Of a stretch of DNA of 64,000 nt, positions 1 to 9,300 are shown piece after piece. The stretch is taken from NCBI GenBank assembly GCA_034189505.1, contig JAXHUR010000003.1, positions 4,990 through 68,989 on the forward strand, in the 5' to 3' direction. Under the pieces are notes generated by a model. It was not told the DNA's origin and ran no database searches. It saw only the letters and a list, made by a program, of their open reading frames with translations. The first letter of the stretch is position 1. Every line of letters starts with the position of its first letter. The DNA comes from Geoalkalibacter_A sp034189505 (GTDB lineage Bacteria > Desulfobacterota > Desulfuromonadia > Desulfuromonadales > Geoalkalibacteraceae). The position numbers were made by a program, and so were the translations under genes.

Positions 1-433
1 CCTTGCCCACCGGAACCTTCTCGCTCTGAAACAGCAGGATGTCGGCCGTCATCAGGACCGGGTAGGCGAACAGACCGTGATTGGGCGCGATCCCCTTGGC
101 GATCTTGTCCTTGTAGCTGTGACAGCGCTCCAGCAGCCCCATGGGGGTGAAATTCGACAGCGCCCAGGTCAGCTCCTGAACTTCCGGAACGTCGGACTGC
201 ACCCAGAATGTGCTGCGTTCCGGGTCCATCCCCAGGGCGAGGAAGTTGGCCGCCGCTTCCAGCGTTCCGCGCGCCAGAGCCTTGCCGTCGCTGACGGAGG
301 TCATGGCGTGGTAGTTGGCGATAAAGCAGAAGAGATCTTCGTTCTCCTGGTAGGCAATCATCTTCTTCATCATGCCGAAGTAATTGCCGAGATGAAGATT
401 GCCGGAGGGCTGAATGCCGCTGAGAATTCTCAT
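1..433 (-). CDS. trpS: tryptophanyl-tRNA synthetase, N-terminal part (cut by window edge)
   Basis: Charges tRNA-Trp with tryptophan in the cytoplasm (class Ic aminoacyl-tRNA synthetase). Reading the minus strand from the ATG at 433 gives a protein starting MRILSGIQPSGNLHLGNYFG. It carries the GxxPSGxLHLGN signature, whose HLGN is the class I HIGH-type ATP-binding motif, and continues through a Rossmann-fold region with FIANYHAMT and YPVLMTADILL, as in TrpRS. About 144 residues are visible; the frame stays open to base 1, so the KMSKS part lies outside. A purine-rich AGGAAAAGGA lies just upstream of the start. The gene is preceded by a leader peptide and terminator that suggest attenuation control (see 471-644). 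Confidence 0.97.
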   Translation of the reverse strand, partial: MRILSGIQPSGNLHLGNYFGMMKKMIAYQENEDLFCFIANYHAMTSVSDGKALARGTLEAAANFLALGMDPERSTFWVQSDVPEVQELTWALSNFTPMGLLERCHSYKDKIAKGIAPNHGLFAYPVLMTADILLFQSEKVPVGK

Positions 434-470
434 GTTCTGAATCCTTTTCCTGGGATGGGGACCTGCATGG

Positions 471-505
471 AAAACGAAAGCCGCGGCAAGGAGGCCGCGG
501 CTTTC
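471..505 (-). terminator. intrinsic terminator/attenuator 37 bases before trpS
   Basis: On the minus strand a perfect 12-bp stem (arms 505-494 and 487-476) with a six-base loop is followed by GTTTT. It could simply end the lon transcript. But it sits directly in front of trpS with no evident promoter in between, and a Trp-codon-rich leader ORF lies upstream, so a conditional attenuator is the better reading. Confidence 0.85.
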
Positions 506-526
506 GTCTTGATTGAGGTTTTGAGC

Positions 527-572
527 CGCCGCGAGCCTGACCTGAATTCGCGGCGAAACCTTGTTGTCAGGC
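527..572 (-). promoter_or_regulatory. competing hairpin arms of the trpS attenuator
   Basis: Two alternative pairings can be read between the leader stop codon and the terminator. Arm 572-566 (GCCTGAC, overlapping the leader stop) pairs perfectly with 541-535. Arm 555-548 (CGCCGCGA) pairs perfectly with 534-527. The two helices interleave and so largely exclude each other. The 3' arm (CGCGGC) can also pair with GCCGCG in the 5' arm of the terminator, giving an antiterminator. This matches the logic of trp/his/phe-type attenuators. The pairings are seen in the sequence; the mechanism is inferred. Confidence 0.6.
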
Positions 573-644
573 GCGCGAACCCGAGTGCATCCAGATCCGC
601 CACCAGCATTTATTCAGAAGCTTTTGTTCAGTCATCGTCGCCAT
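567..644 (-). CDS. trpS leader peptide, 25 aa, three Trp codons
   Basis: A 25-codon frame starting ATG at 644 and ending TGA at 567. Its second half reads NKCWWRIWMHSGSRA, with Trp at residues 14, 15 and 18 (codons 605-603, 602-600, 593-591). Trp is rare, so three in five codons immediately upstream of trpS and a terminator is unlikely by chance. It probably acts as a sensor: ribosome stalling at these codons when charged tRNA-Trp is low would favour the antiterminator. The Shine-Dalgarno is weak (GGA about 20 bases upstream), and Met4 at 635 is an alternative start. The peptide itself probably has no function. Confidence 0.65.
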   Translation of the reverse strand: MATMTEQKLLNKCWWRIWMHSGSRA

Positions 645-691
645 GGCGCTATAAGCTAGCAGGTTCCGTCGATGGCGTCAATTCCCAATCA

Positions 692-922
692 TCAGGACTG
701 GGGCGGGCGATTGCCGTTCATCATCATGGCCATCTGCGCCAGCTGGCCCAGGTCGATTCCGCTGTCCTTGATCAGCCCCATGAAAATCGGGAGCAACTGC
801 ATAAGAAAGTCGCGGTCCTGCATGACTTCGCGAGACAGCTGAGGCAGGGTCTGCAGCAGGAGCTGCTTTTTCTCATCGCCTTCCAGCGCCAGCACGGCGT
901 TTTTCAATTCGTCTACACTCAT
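692..922 (-). CDS. small conserved-looking protein downstream of lon
   Basis: 76 aa, starting 21 bases after the lon stop codon on the same strand, so probably cotranscribed with lon. The sequence is almost wholly helical and Leu/Met/Gln rich (LLLQTLPQLSREV, LLPIFMGLIKDSG, AQMAMMMNG). It has no signal peptide, no clear membrane span and no cysteine. I do not recognise the family. Possible roles such as a protease adaptor are speculation from position alone. The end, 692, marks the start of the trpS leader region. Confidence 0.7.
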   Translation of the reverse strand: MSVDELKNAVLALEGDEKKQLLLQTLPQLSREVMQDRDFLMQLLPIFMGLIKDSGIDLGQLAQMAMMMNGNRPPQS

Positions 923-943
923 TTGGGATTTTGACTCCTGATA

Positions 944-3409
944 TCATGTGTTTTTGGATTTGCCCCTCTTCGTGCTTTTGGGCGGGGACTGGTTGAAGGC
1001 AATTTCAAAAACTTCATCGTAATTTGTGGCAAAATGAACTTCGAGCCCTTCCTGCAGGTAGGAGGGCAGCCCCTCGAAGTCCTTGCGGTTGGCTTCCGGA
1101 AAAATCAGGGTTTTGAGCCCGCCGCGCCGCGCTGCGATGGTCTTTTCCTTAACCCCGCCGATGGGCAGGACCCGTCCGGTCAGCGTCAGCTCACCGGTCA
1201 TGCCGAGCCGATCACGCACCGGTTTGTTCAACACCATAGACAGCAGCGCAGTGGTCATGGTGATGCCGGCGGAGGGGCCGTCTTTGGGTGTTGCGCCGGC
1301 CGGCACATGCAGATGAACAAAATGGCGGTCGAAGAAGTCGGCATCGCTGCCGTATTTCTTCAGGTGTCCCATGGTAAAGGAGTAGGCGATCTCGCTGCTC
1401 TCCACCATGACGTTGCCCAGCTGCCCCGTCTGCTTGAACCCCTTGTTCTTGCTGGGCACGGCCGTGGCTTCGATCTGCAGTGTGGCGCCGCCCATGCTGG
1501 TCCAGGCCAGCCCGGTGGCCACACCCGGCACCCCTTCGAAGAATTCCTCCGCAGTGAAGACTGGTTTGCCGAGGTAGGATTCTACCTCCTTTTGGGTGAT
1601 GGTGATCTTTGATTCGCGGCCGCCGGCAAATTCCATCGCCGCCTTGCGCATGATCTTCTTGATGCGGTTCTCGAGGTTGCGCACACCGGCTTCGCGGGCG
1701 TAATCGTCGATGATCTTTTCCAGGGCGTCGCGCCTGATGGCGACCTTGCCCTTGGGGATGCCGTGGCCTTGGAGGGCTTTGGGCACCAGGTAGCGGCGCG
1801 CGATCTCGACTTTCTCCTCCTTGATGTAGCCGGAGAGCCGAATCACCTCCATGCGGTCGAGCAGCGCCGCCGGAATGGTGTCGAGTTGGTTGGCGGTGGC
1901 GATAAACAGCACGTTGGACAGGTCGTAGGGAACATCCAGGTAATGGTCGCGGAAACTGTTGTTCTGCTCCGGGTCGAGCACTTCGAGCAGCGCCGAGGCC
2001 GGATCGCCCTGGTAGCTGGCGCCGATTTTGTCGATCTCATCCAGCATCAGGACCGGGTTGGCGGTGCCGGCGCTTTTCATCGCCTGAACGAATTTGCCCG
2101 GCATGGCGCCGATGTAGGTACGCCGGTGTCCCTTGATTTCCGCCTCGTCACGCATGCCGCCCAGGGAGAATCGGTAGAATTTGCGCCCCAGGGCGTCGGC
2201 GACGCTGTGGCCGATGGAGGTCTTGCCGACACCGGGCGGTCCCACCAGGCACAGGATCGAACCCGAAATATCGCCTTTCATTTTGCCGACGGCGATAAAC
2301 TCGAGGATCCGGTCCTTGACATCCTCCAGTCCGTAATGATCTCGGTCGAGGACATTGCGGGCACGATCAATGCGGTAGGAGTCCTTGCTGAAACGTCCCC
2401 AGGGGAGGATGGTCAGCCAGTCGAGATAGTTGCGGGTGACGGTGTATTCGGGGGAGTTGGGTTCAAGCAGTTTGAGCTTTTCCAACTCCTCGTTGACGGT
2501 TTTCTGCGCTTCCTCGTTGAGCTTGAGTTCGGCCAGGCGTTTTTCGAACTTTTCCACCTCCGCCGCCTTGCCTTCCTTTTCAAGCCCCAACTCCTTCTTA
2601 ATGGCTTTGAGCTGCTCTTTGAGGAAAAACTCGCGCTGCTGCTTGGAGATCTTTTCCTCGATCTGCTTGGTGATCTTGGTCTGCAGGCGTGAAACTTCCA
2701 GCTCTTTCTTCAGCAGTACCAGCACCCGGTCGATGCGTTTCTTGACATCGAAAGTCTCCAGGATGTTCTGCAACTCATGGCCATCAGCGGAGGTCAGGTT
2801 GGCGGCGAAATCCGCAAGCCGTCCCGGGTCGTCGAGGCTGGAGCGGTTGAGGAACATCTTGATTTCCTCAGAGTAGAGCGGGTTAATCTGCACCAGCTCC
2901 TTGAGAGCCCCGATAATGGCCATGGAGTAGGCCTTGAGTTCCGGGTTGACGGACATCTCCGCTCCGTAGCGGTACCGTACCCGCCCGCGCAGCACGCCAT
3001 TGTCCTGCACGACGATGTCTTCTGTGATGAAGCGCTCAAGCGTATTGACCAGCAGATGGATGGTGTCTTCCTCCTGGTGGAGGATCTTCATGATTTTACC
3101 GGCAACGCCGACGCTGTGCAGGTTGTCCGGCCCGTCGGCCTCTTCACTGTCCTCAGCCAGCAGCAGGCCGATGGCGCGGCTGGGCGTATCCATCGCCTGG
3201 CGGATGGTCGCTGCGCGCTCCGCGCCGTTGACCGCCAGCGGCAGAATGATACCGGGAAAGGCCGGGCGCGGCCGCAGGGGAATTAAAGGTAGTGATGAGG
3301 GCAGGACTTCGGAAGCGAGGACCAGCCCGCTTTCCTGTTCATCTTTGAGATCATTATTGTCGTCGCCGGGGAGATCCGGCTCGAACATTTCGTTTTTTTC
3401 ATCGCTCAT
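944..3409 (-). CDS. lon: ATP-dependent protease Lon
   Basis: Cytoplasmic AAA+ serine protease that degrades misfolded and regulatory proteins. The 821 aa hold the full family architecture: an acidic N-terminal extension, a LON substrate-binding domain starting around LPLIPLRPRPAFPG (residue ~40), a coiled-coil linker rich in Lys/Glu, an AAA+ module with Walker A GPPGVGKTS and Walker B VLMLDEIDKIG, and a C-terminal peptidase domain. The Ser-Lys dyad is Ser713 in PKDGPSAGITM and Lys756 in GGVKEKT. It is slightly longer than E. coli Lon (784 aa) because of the N-terminal extension and a Lys-rich tail. A sigma-70-type promoter lies 40 bases upstream. I see no clear heat-shock element. Confidence 0.98.
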   Translation of the reverse strand: MSDEKNEMFEPDLPGDDNNDLKDEQESGLVLASEVLPSSLPLIPLRPRPAFPGIILPLAVNGAERAATIRQAMDTPSRAIGLLLAEDSEEADGPDNLHSVGVAGKIMKILHQEEDTIHLLVNTLERFITEDIVVQDNGVLRGRVRYRYGAEMSVNPELKAYSMAIIGALKELVQINPLYSEEIKMFLNRSSLDDPGRLADFAANLTSADGHELQNILETFDVKKRIDRVLVLLKKELEVSRLQTKITKQIEEKISKQQREFFLKEQLKAIKKELGLEKEGKAAEVEKFEKRLAELKLNEEAQKTVNEELEKLKLLEPNSPEYTVTRNYLDWLTILPWGRFSKDSYRIDRARNVLDRDHYGLEDVKDRILEFIAVGKMKGDISGSILCLVGPPGVGKTSIGHSVADALGRKFYRFSLGGMRDEAEIKGHRRTYIGAMPGKFVQAMKSAGTANPVLMLDEIDKIGASYQGDPASALLEVLDPEQNNSFRDHYLDVPYDLSNVLFIATANQLDTIPAALLDRMEVIRLSGYIKEEKVEIARRYLVPKALQGHGIPKGKVAIRRDALEKIIDDYAREAGVRNLENRIKKIMRKAAMEFAGGRESKITITQKEVESYLGKPVFTAEEFFEGVPGVATGLAWTSMGGATLQIEATAVPSKNKGFKQTGQLGNVMVESSEIAYSFTMGHLKKYGSDADFFDRHFVHLHVPAGATPKDGPSAGITMTTALLSMVLNKPVRDRLGMTGELTLTGRVLPIGGVKEKTIAARRGGLKTLIFPEANRKDFEGLPSYLQEGLEVHFATNYDEVFEIAFNQSPPKSTKRGKSKNT

Positions 3410-3448
3410 GGGTGCTTGCTCCTTGCTGCGAAGTTCGCGGATGCAGGC

Positions 3449-3477
3449 AAGCTAATCACTTCCTCCTGGGTTGTCAA
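3449..3477 (-). promoter_or_regulatory. probable lon promoter
   Basis: Minus-strand TTGACA (3477-3472), a 17-base spacer, then TAGCTT (3454-3449). The -35 is a perfect consensus and the -10 is weak. It lies in the divergent lon/polA gap, with a leader of about 30-35 bases before the lon ATG. Confidence 0.55.
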
Positions 3478-3579
3478 CCTTGCCCCCCCTCTTCAATCAG
3501 ACGCGGTTGAAGAGCGCTCTTTTTCTTTGCCGCCGTCTGTGGAATAATGCCATCCATCCCACGAAAGGAAGAACTCTGC

Positions 3580-6252
3580 ATGACCGACCAGCCCAAACGC
3601 CTCTATCTGATTGACGGCTCAAGCTATATCTACCGCGCCTATTTTGCCATCCGCCATCTGTCCAATTCCAAAGGACAGGCCACCAACGCCGTTTACGGCT
3701 TCACCAACATGCTGCTCAAGGTGATCCGTGAGCATGCGCCGGATCATCTGGCGGTGGTGTTTGACGCCAGGGGGCCGTCCTTCCGCAAGGAGATTTATCC
3801 GGAATACAAGGCCAACCGCGCTGCCATGCCGGAGGACCTGGTGCCGCAGATTCCGCTGATCAAGGATCTGGTGCGGGCTTTCAACCTGCCGGCTCTGGAG
3901 CTTGAGGGCTACGAGGCCGACGATATCATTGCCACTCTGGCAAGAAAGCATGCCGCCGAAGGGATGGAGGTGACCATCGTTTCGGGCGACAAGGATCTGA
4001 TGCAGGTCATTTCCGAACGGGTGCGCATGCTCGATACCATGAAAGACAAGGTCTTCGGGCCACAGGAAGTGCAGGAACGCTTCGGCGGCCCTCCCGACAA
4101 GGTGGTGGAGGTGCAGGCGCTGGCCGGCGACAGTTCCGACAACGTTCCGGGCGTGCCCGGAATCGGGGAGAAGACGGCCGTCAAGCTTATCTCCCAGTTC
4201 GGTACGGTGGAGGATCTGCTGGCACGCCTTGATGAAGTCAAAGGTAAGATGAAGGACAAGCTGCAGGAGTTCGGCGACCAGGCGCTGCTCTCCAAGCGGC
4301 TGGTGAAGCTGCGCGACGATCTTCCCCTGGGGGTCGGATACGATGCCTTGGCCATCGGTGAGCCGGATCGTGATGCATTGACCGCACTGTTCGGCGAACT
4401 GGAATTTCATAAGCTGCAGCAGGAGTTTTTTGCCGATGCCGGCTCACGCGATGATGACTACCAGGCTGTGATGACTGAAGAGGCGCTCGATCAGCTGATG
4501 AAGCGGCTGGAAGAAGCTTCCCGCATCAGCTTCGACACCGAGACCACCAGCCTCGATGCCATGCAGGCCGATCTGGTGGGGATCTCCTTTGCCGTCCAGG
4601 CGGGCGAGGCCTGGTATATTCCCCTGGGGCACCGTTACCTGGGGGCCCCGCAGCAGCTGGACCGCGATCGGGTGCTGGAGCGGCTGCGGCCGTTATTGGA
4701 GGACCCAGGCAAATCGAAAATCGCCCAGAACGCCAAGTACGACCTGCTGGTCCTGCGTCGTGCCGGCATCAGGGTGCAGGGCACCGATTTCGACACCATG
4801 GTGGCGAGCTATCTGGCCAACCCTGCCGCCAAGAGCCACGGCATGGACAACCTGGCCGCCGAGTTGCTCGGGCGTCGCACCATCCCTTTCTCAGAGGTCG
4901 CCGGCAGCGGGCGCAATCAGATCAGCTTCGCCGAGGTCGAGGTGGAAAAGGCGGTGGCCTACGCGGCCGAAGATGCCGACGTTACTCTGCAGCTGGCGGA
5001 GAAGCTCGCCCCCATGCTCAACAAGAGCGAACAGGAAAAGCTCTTCCACGAGGTGGAGATGCCGCTGGTGGCGATTCTCGCCGATATGGAATGGCAGGGG
5101 GTGCGCGTCGATCCGCAGGTGCTGGGCAATCTCTCCCGCGAGATGGAAGAGAAGCTCTCCGCCCTGGAATCCGAGATTCATGAGCTGGCCGGCTGTACGT
5201 TCAACATCGCCTCGCCCAAGCAGACCGGGGAGGTCCTGTTCGAGAAGCTTGGCCTCGCCCGCGGCAAAAAGACCAAGACCGGTTGGTCCACCAACGTCGA
5301 GGTTCTGCAGAAACTGGCCGAGGATCACGCCATCGCCGCGCGCATCCTCGAACACCGCGGTATCTCCAAGCTCAAGGGCACCTACACCGATGCTCTGCCG
5401 AAGCTGATTCATCCCGAAACGGGGCGCATTCACACCAGTTTCAACCAGACGGTGACTGCCACCGGCCGCCTGTCTTCGAGTGATCCAAACCTGCAGAACA
5501 TTCCGATCCGCACCCCGGAAGGGCGGCGGATTCGCGAAGCCTTCATCCCCGATGAGGGCAACGTCCTGCTGGCGGCCGACTACTCCCAGATCGAGCTGCG
5601 CATCCTGGCGCACCTGGCCGACGAGGAGGTGCTTAAGGAGAGTTTCGCACGCGGCGAGGACATTCATCGCCGCACCGCCTGCGAGATCTTCGGCGTCTTT
5701 CCCGAGATGGTCAGTGATGAACAGCGCCGCCAGGCCAAGACCATCAACTTTGGCGTGCTTTACGGCATGGGCGCGTTCAGCCTGGCGAAAAGCCTCGGGA
5801 TCGACCGCAAGCAGGCCCAGGGCTTCATCGACGCCTATTTTGAGCGGCTGCCGCGTGTGGCGGAGTTTCTGGAGGCGAGGCGCGAGGAGGCGCGCAGCAA
5901 CAAATACGTCAAAACCCTGCTGGGCCGGCGCTGCGCCATCCCCGAGATCGACAGCAAAAACCCCAATTTCCGCAGCTATGCCGAGCGCAACGCCACCAAT
6001 TACCCCATTCAGGGGTCGGCGGCCGACATCATCAAGCTCGCCATGATCGGTGTGTTCAAACGTTTGCAGGCGCAGTCCCTCAAAACCCGCATGGTGCTGC
6101 AGGTTCATGATGAGTTGGTGTTCGATGTGCCGCGCGCAGAACTGGATGAGGTCAGTGCGCTGGTCAAGCATGAAATGGAAAATGCGGTAAAATTGCAGGT
6201 GCCACTGGATGTGGATGTGGGAGTGGGCGCCAATTGGCGCGAAGCCCATTGA
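3580..6252 (+). CDS. polA: DNA polymerase I
   Basis: Gap filling and Okazaki fragment processing in replication and repair. 890 aa from the ATG at 3580, chosen because AAGGAAG lies 8 bases upstream and family members begin near LYLIDGSSYIYRAYFA. An in-frame ATG at 3547 adds 11 residues without a ribosome site. Domains: 5' nuclease (~1-300, with EGYEADDIIATLA and VSGDKDLMQ), 3'-5' exonuclease (~320-500, with SFDTETTSLD retaining the catalytic DxE, so proofreading is probably active), and a family A polymerase domain with LLAADYSQIELRILAH (motif A), RRQAKTINFGVLYGMG (motif B) and LQVHDELVF (motif C). All three catalytic centres look intact. Confidence 0.98.
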   Translation: MTDQPKRLYLIDGSSYIYRAYFAIRHLSNSKGQATNAVYGFTNMLLKVIREHAPDHLAVVFDARGPSFRKEIYPEYKANRAAMPEDLVPQIPLIKDLVRAFNLPALELEGYEADDIIATLARKHAAEGMEVTIVSGDKDLMQVISERVRMLDTMKDKVFGPQEVQERFGGPPDKVVEVQALAGDSSDNVPGVPGIGEKTAVKLISQFGTVEDLLARLDEVKGKMKDKLQEFGDQALLSKRLVKLRDDLPLGVGYDALAIGEPDRDALTALFGELEFHKLQQEFFADAGSRDDDYQAVMTEEALDQLMKRLEEASRISFDTETTSLDAMQADLVGISFAVQAGEAWYIPLGHRYLGAPQQLDRDRVLERLRPLLEDPGKSKIAQNAKYDLLVLRRAGIRVQGTDFDTMVASYLANPAAKSHGMDNLAAELLGRRTIPFSEVAGSGRNQISFAEVEVEKAVAYAAEDADVTLQLAEKLAPMLNKSEQEKLFHEVEMPLVAILADMEWQGVRVDPQVLGNLSREMEEKLSALESEIHELAGCTFNIASPKQTGEVLFEKLGLARGKKTKTGWSTNVEVLQKLAEDHAIAARILEHRGISKLKGTYTDALPKLIHPETGRIHTSFNQTVTATGRLSSSDPNLQNIPIRTPEGRRIREAFIPDEGNVLLAADYSQIELRILAHLADEEVLKESFARGEDIHRRTACEIFGVFPEMVSDEQRRQAKTINFGVLYGMGAFSLAKSLGIDRKQAQGFIDAYFERLPRVAEFLEARREEARSNKYVKTLLGRRCAIPEIDSKNPNFRSYAERNATNYPIQGSAADIIKLAMIGVFKRLQAQSLKTRMVLQVHDELVFDVPRAELDEVSALVKHEMENAVKLQVPLDVDVGVGANWREAH

Positions 6253-6321
6253 TCCGTAATGCTGACGGGATGCCGGGATTTGATCCGGACGTGAACTTCA
6301 CACACACCGGGCGAAAGACCT

Positions 6322-9300
6322 ATGAAGACGCTCCGTAATGCTTTGGCTTTATTCGCCATCCTCATTGCGGGCGTCTGTATCCTGTTGGGTGCGGCCTGGC
6401 TGTGGCGCGATCCGTTGTTGAACAAGGTGGCGCGTCCACGGATCGAGGCTTTTTTGACCCAGCGCCTTGATGGCCGGGTGCAAATCGGGTCTTTGCATCT
6501 GGAAAAGTCCCAGGCTCGCATCGAAAATCTGGTGGTGAGCCGTTCGCCCGATTTTCATTTTGAAGTTCCTGGAATCCAACTGCGTTACTCCCCGAAACAA
6601 CTGCTTGTAAATCGCACCCTGGCCGCAGTAGAGATCGAAAATCCTCGCCTGGCGATCCAGGCCGGCACGGGCCAGACCTCCTCGGGAATCGTCATCCCCG
6701 GGACAAAAGGCTTTCACGTCGAACAGCTTCATATCGTGCAGGGCGATCTGCATTTCAACCTGGGAACCCTGAATCTGCGGATGCAGCAGGTGAACCTGCA
6801 GGCGCAGAGTCGGTCACGGGGCGATCCTTTAGATTTTGACCTGAGTGCGCGTATCGGCGAGCAGCGCTCCGTTGCGCTGACCGCACAAGGTTCTCTCTCC
6901 CCTCCTCCTGAGGCTGTTCTGGCGCTGGAGAGCCTGAACTGGGATCAGCATGATCTGTTGAGCCGCCCGGCGCGCGTTCTTTTTGGAGAGCGATTATCCG
7001 CCTCCGAGATCCATCTCGCCCTTGCGCGCTTCAATAAAGAAGACCTTCGCCATTGGACGTCCGTGTTCGGACATTCTCTGAGCCTTCCCCCTTCGCTGGA
7101 CTTCGATCTTCAGGACCTCGTCGTCAAACTGGTTCCGGCAGAAGATGCCATTGAACTTCTCCTGACGGCTTCCCGGGGAGAGATTGCGCACCAAGCGCGC
7201 AAACTCGATTTCAGCGGCGCAGAGATTTATCTGGGAACCAGTGGTTCGCGCTGGAGGGCGGATCTGTCGTTGACTCCGCTCGGGCAGCAGAATGCGCGGG
7301 GGAGTATTCAGGGGGTGAACGAAGAAATAAGTGGTGTGCTGTCGTTTCCGTATGTCGAGAGTTCCTGGCTGCAGCAACTTCTCATACAGCAGGAAGCCCT
7401 TCCTCTTCGTGGCGGACTGAGGATGCGTGTTCATTTATCGGGCACCTATGACGCGCCTGTCATCGATGTGGAATTTCAGGGGCAAAAGTCGAAAGAACCG
7501 CAGCCCGATTCCCCGGAAATGATGGTCAGCCTTGAAGAGTTGAGCGGGAAGTTCAGGTTTGAAGCCACGCCCTCTCTCTCCATCGATGGTCATTTGTCTG
7601 CGGGCGGACGGACGCTGATCGATCTGCAGGGAACGATGATGCGCCTGAAGGCGCGGCTGTCAAATCTGGATGATTCTACGTTTGCGGCTCTATTCAGCCG
7701 GAATGCGCTGCCCGCAGGTCTTTCACTGCGCGGCGGCCGGGGTTCTCTGGTATTCCAATCCGGTGATCCGATTCGGCTGGAAGAGATAAAGGCTGATGCC
7801 GATGCCCTTCAATGGCGGGACATGGAAATTTCTTCGCCGTCTCTGACCGGGAATGCACGTGTAACTGCCGATGAAGTGTTCTTTTCCTTGAATCGCCTTG
7901 CTGCGGGCCTGGTCGGAGAAGGTTTTCAGGGCAAGCTGCAGGGAAAGGGAGAGCTCCGTTATGACAGGGGCGAGGAGGCGGCGCGCCTGGCTGCCGAATT
8001 GGTGCGACTGTCCGATTTTGAATATCTGGCCGTCAGCGGTCTTTCCGGATTCACCCGTGGCGAAGCCGGATTGAGGGGCGAGTTGATCTGGCACCCTGAT
8101 TCAGGCTTGCGTTGGAATCTTGACGGAGAAATTGGCGTCGGCGAGGTTCTGCACAACAATTTCTTTGCCGACTTTTCCGGGCGGCAGGGTCGCTTCTCGC
8201 TGGCCGGCGAGGTCTCGCCCGACCTGAAGCGCCGCCACTTGAAAAAAATCGACTTAGAGCTTGCCGATCTGGCGTCGATCGAAGGCAGCGCCCTGTGGCA
8301 GGGGGACGAACTCGATCTGCGCGCCCGCCTTACTGCTTCCGATCTGCAGCAAAGTTGGCAGATTCTGCGACGGGCCATTGACCTGCCGTCTGTTCTTGCC
8401 GATGAAGATCTGGACATTTCCGGTCGCCTCGGGGTCTATGCTTCGCTGCAGGGCGCAAAAGATTCCTTGCGACTGCAGGGTGTGCTCCAGCCGGAAAGTG
8501 TGCGCCTGCGCTGGCCCCGCCATGCATTCGAGGTCCGCGGCGTACAGGGACGAATCCCTGTCGACTGGCAATTGCAGGGCGCATTGCCGGAATCGGCGGG
8601 TTCTGCAGCGCGTCCGGGTTTTATTGAAACCTCCTATCTGGTTTTGGGCCCCGCCCGGTTTGCTCCCCAGCAGGGCATCGACCTGATGATCGGGACCAAT
8701 CATGTTGAAGTGCGGTCACCTCTGGTATTTTTTCTTGCTGGTGGCATTCTTAGTCTGTCGGGGCTTGAGTTTGACTGGGGCTCCGACGGACTGCTTGGTC
8801 TCGGACGCCTGATGATTGCCGATGTCGATCTGGATCTGCTCGCGTCACGTTACGACCTGCCGCGCATCAGCGGACGCCTTGCGGCCGATCTGCCCCGGCT
8901 GCGTTACCATGACGGCAGTTTGGAAACGCGAGGGGAGGTGGTCGCGAATGTGTTTGGTGGACAAGTGCGGCTGGGTGGAATCCGAGCACACCACATCGGG
9001 ACGCGCTTTCCCGTTTTCGGCGGAGAGCTGACCATCGAGGGGCTCGACCTCGGGCAGTTGACGCGAACCGCCGCGCTGGGGGAGATCACGGGCACCATGG
9101 ACGGCAGGGTACAGGATCTGAGTCTGTTCGGGATTATGCCGACGCGCTTTCGCGCCAGTCTCAAGACCCGTCCCGAGGGGGAGCGTGTCATCAACGTCAA
9201 AGCGGTGCGCAACCTGACGCTGCTCAGCCAGGGGGGACTCTCCGGGACGCTTTCCAGCGGCATTCACCGCTTTATTGATTCGTATAACTACCGTGCCATC

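Noticed and set aside
434..691. T-box leader for trpS
   Set aside because: The conserved T-box sequence (AGGGTGGNACCGCG type) and specifier stem are not present; the Trp-rich leader peptide explains the terminator better.
77..934. 285-codon plus-strand frame across trpS, its leader and the small gene
   Set aside because: It overlaps three minus-strand features with better evidence and has no recognisable domain.
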